Of a stretch of DNA of 5,210 nucleotides, positions 5,112 through 5,210 are shown in pieces. A program made the position numbers and the translations under genes. The notes below the pieces were generated by a model. That model was not told the DNA's origin and made no database searches. It was given only the letters and a program-made list of their open reading frames with translations. How positions within the stretch are numbered: position 1 is the first letter of the stretch; each line of letters starts with the position of its first letter. This stretch comes from Desulfobacterales bacterium (GTDB lineage: Bacteria > Desulfobacterota > Desulfobacteria > Desulfobacterales > C00003106), in assembly GCA_030672555.1 (NCBI GenBank), contig DAOVGD010000086.1, positions 1 through 5,210 on the forward strand, read 5' to 3'.

Positions 5112-5145
5112 CTCAACAAAAAGAAGGCGAGAGAACGCAAGAACG

Positions 5146-5181
5146 GGCCGGCAAATAGAGAGTTTGCCGGCCTTTCTTCTT
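5146..5181 (+). terminator. Strong intrinsic terminator downstream of the universal stress gene
   Basis: GGCCGGCAAA (5146-5155) and TTTGCCGGCC (5163-5172) form a perfect 10-bp GC-rich stem with a 7-base loop (TAGAGAG), followed by the T-rich run TTTCTTCTT (5173-5181). It lies about 105 bases after the stop codon at 5041, and the heptad repeat lies between. A further GCCGGCC occurs at 5182-5188, immediately beyond the tract. Confidence 0.88.
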
Positions 5182-5210
5182 GCCGGCCATTCGTCTTGAG
5201 GACTGTTTAC

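Overview
This 5.2 kb window is gene-dense bacterial chromosome made of ordinary housekeeping genes. The AT-leaning composition, the mix of genes and especially the short degenerate 7-8 nt repeats between genes resemble genomes of Desulfobacterota (former Deltaproteobacteria) or nearby anaerobic or uncultured lineages. That placement is an impression from gene content and repeat style, not a measured phylogeny. I see no CRISPR array, intact insertion sequence, phage gene or toxin-antitoxin pair.

Layout, left to right: the 3' end of a DUF721/DciA-type gene (+, 1-150); an imperfect inverted repeat between convergent genes; a COG4123-type tRNA adenine-N6 methyltransferase (-, 337-1059); an approximately 220-base gap with a near-perfect 22-bp palindrome; a 53-residue hydrophobic protein with a strong ribosome binding site (+, 1280-1441); tRNA-Leu(UAA) with encoded CCA (-, 1478-1565) and its near-consensus promoter; a Maf-type nucleotide pyrophosphatase (+, 1663-2256) that looks leaderless; an octad inverted repeat; yggS (+, 2419-3141) and queH (+, 3156-3701), closely spaced; a 12 x 7 nt tandem repeat that exactly fills the space between queH and a convergent PHP-domain phosphoesterase (-, 3784-4431); a divergent intergenic region with a perfect 7-bp inverted repeat; a universal stress protein (+, 4577-5041); a second heptad repeat; and a strong intrinsic terminator (5146-5181).

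A loose theme is translation and cofactor upkeep. The methyltransferase and QueH both act on tRNA or its modified bases, tRNA-Leu is here, Maf removes non-canonical or excess nucleotides, and YggS buffers pyridoxal phosphate. No single pathway is evident. The most distinctive signal is not coding: four gene borders each carry a different low-complexity repeat with 7- or 8-nt periodicity, three of them folded as imperfect inverted repeats. They share one architecture but not one sequence. The small membrane protein and the 22-bp palindrome upstream of it are the other items least explained by known families.
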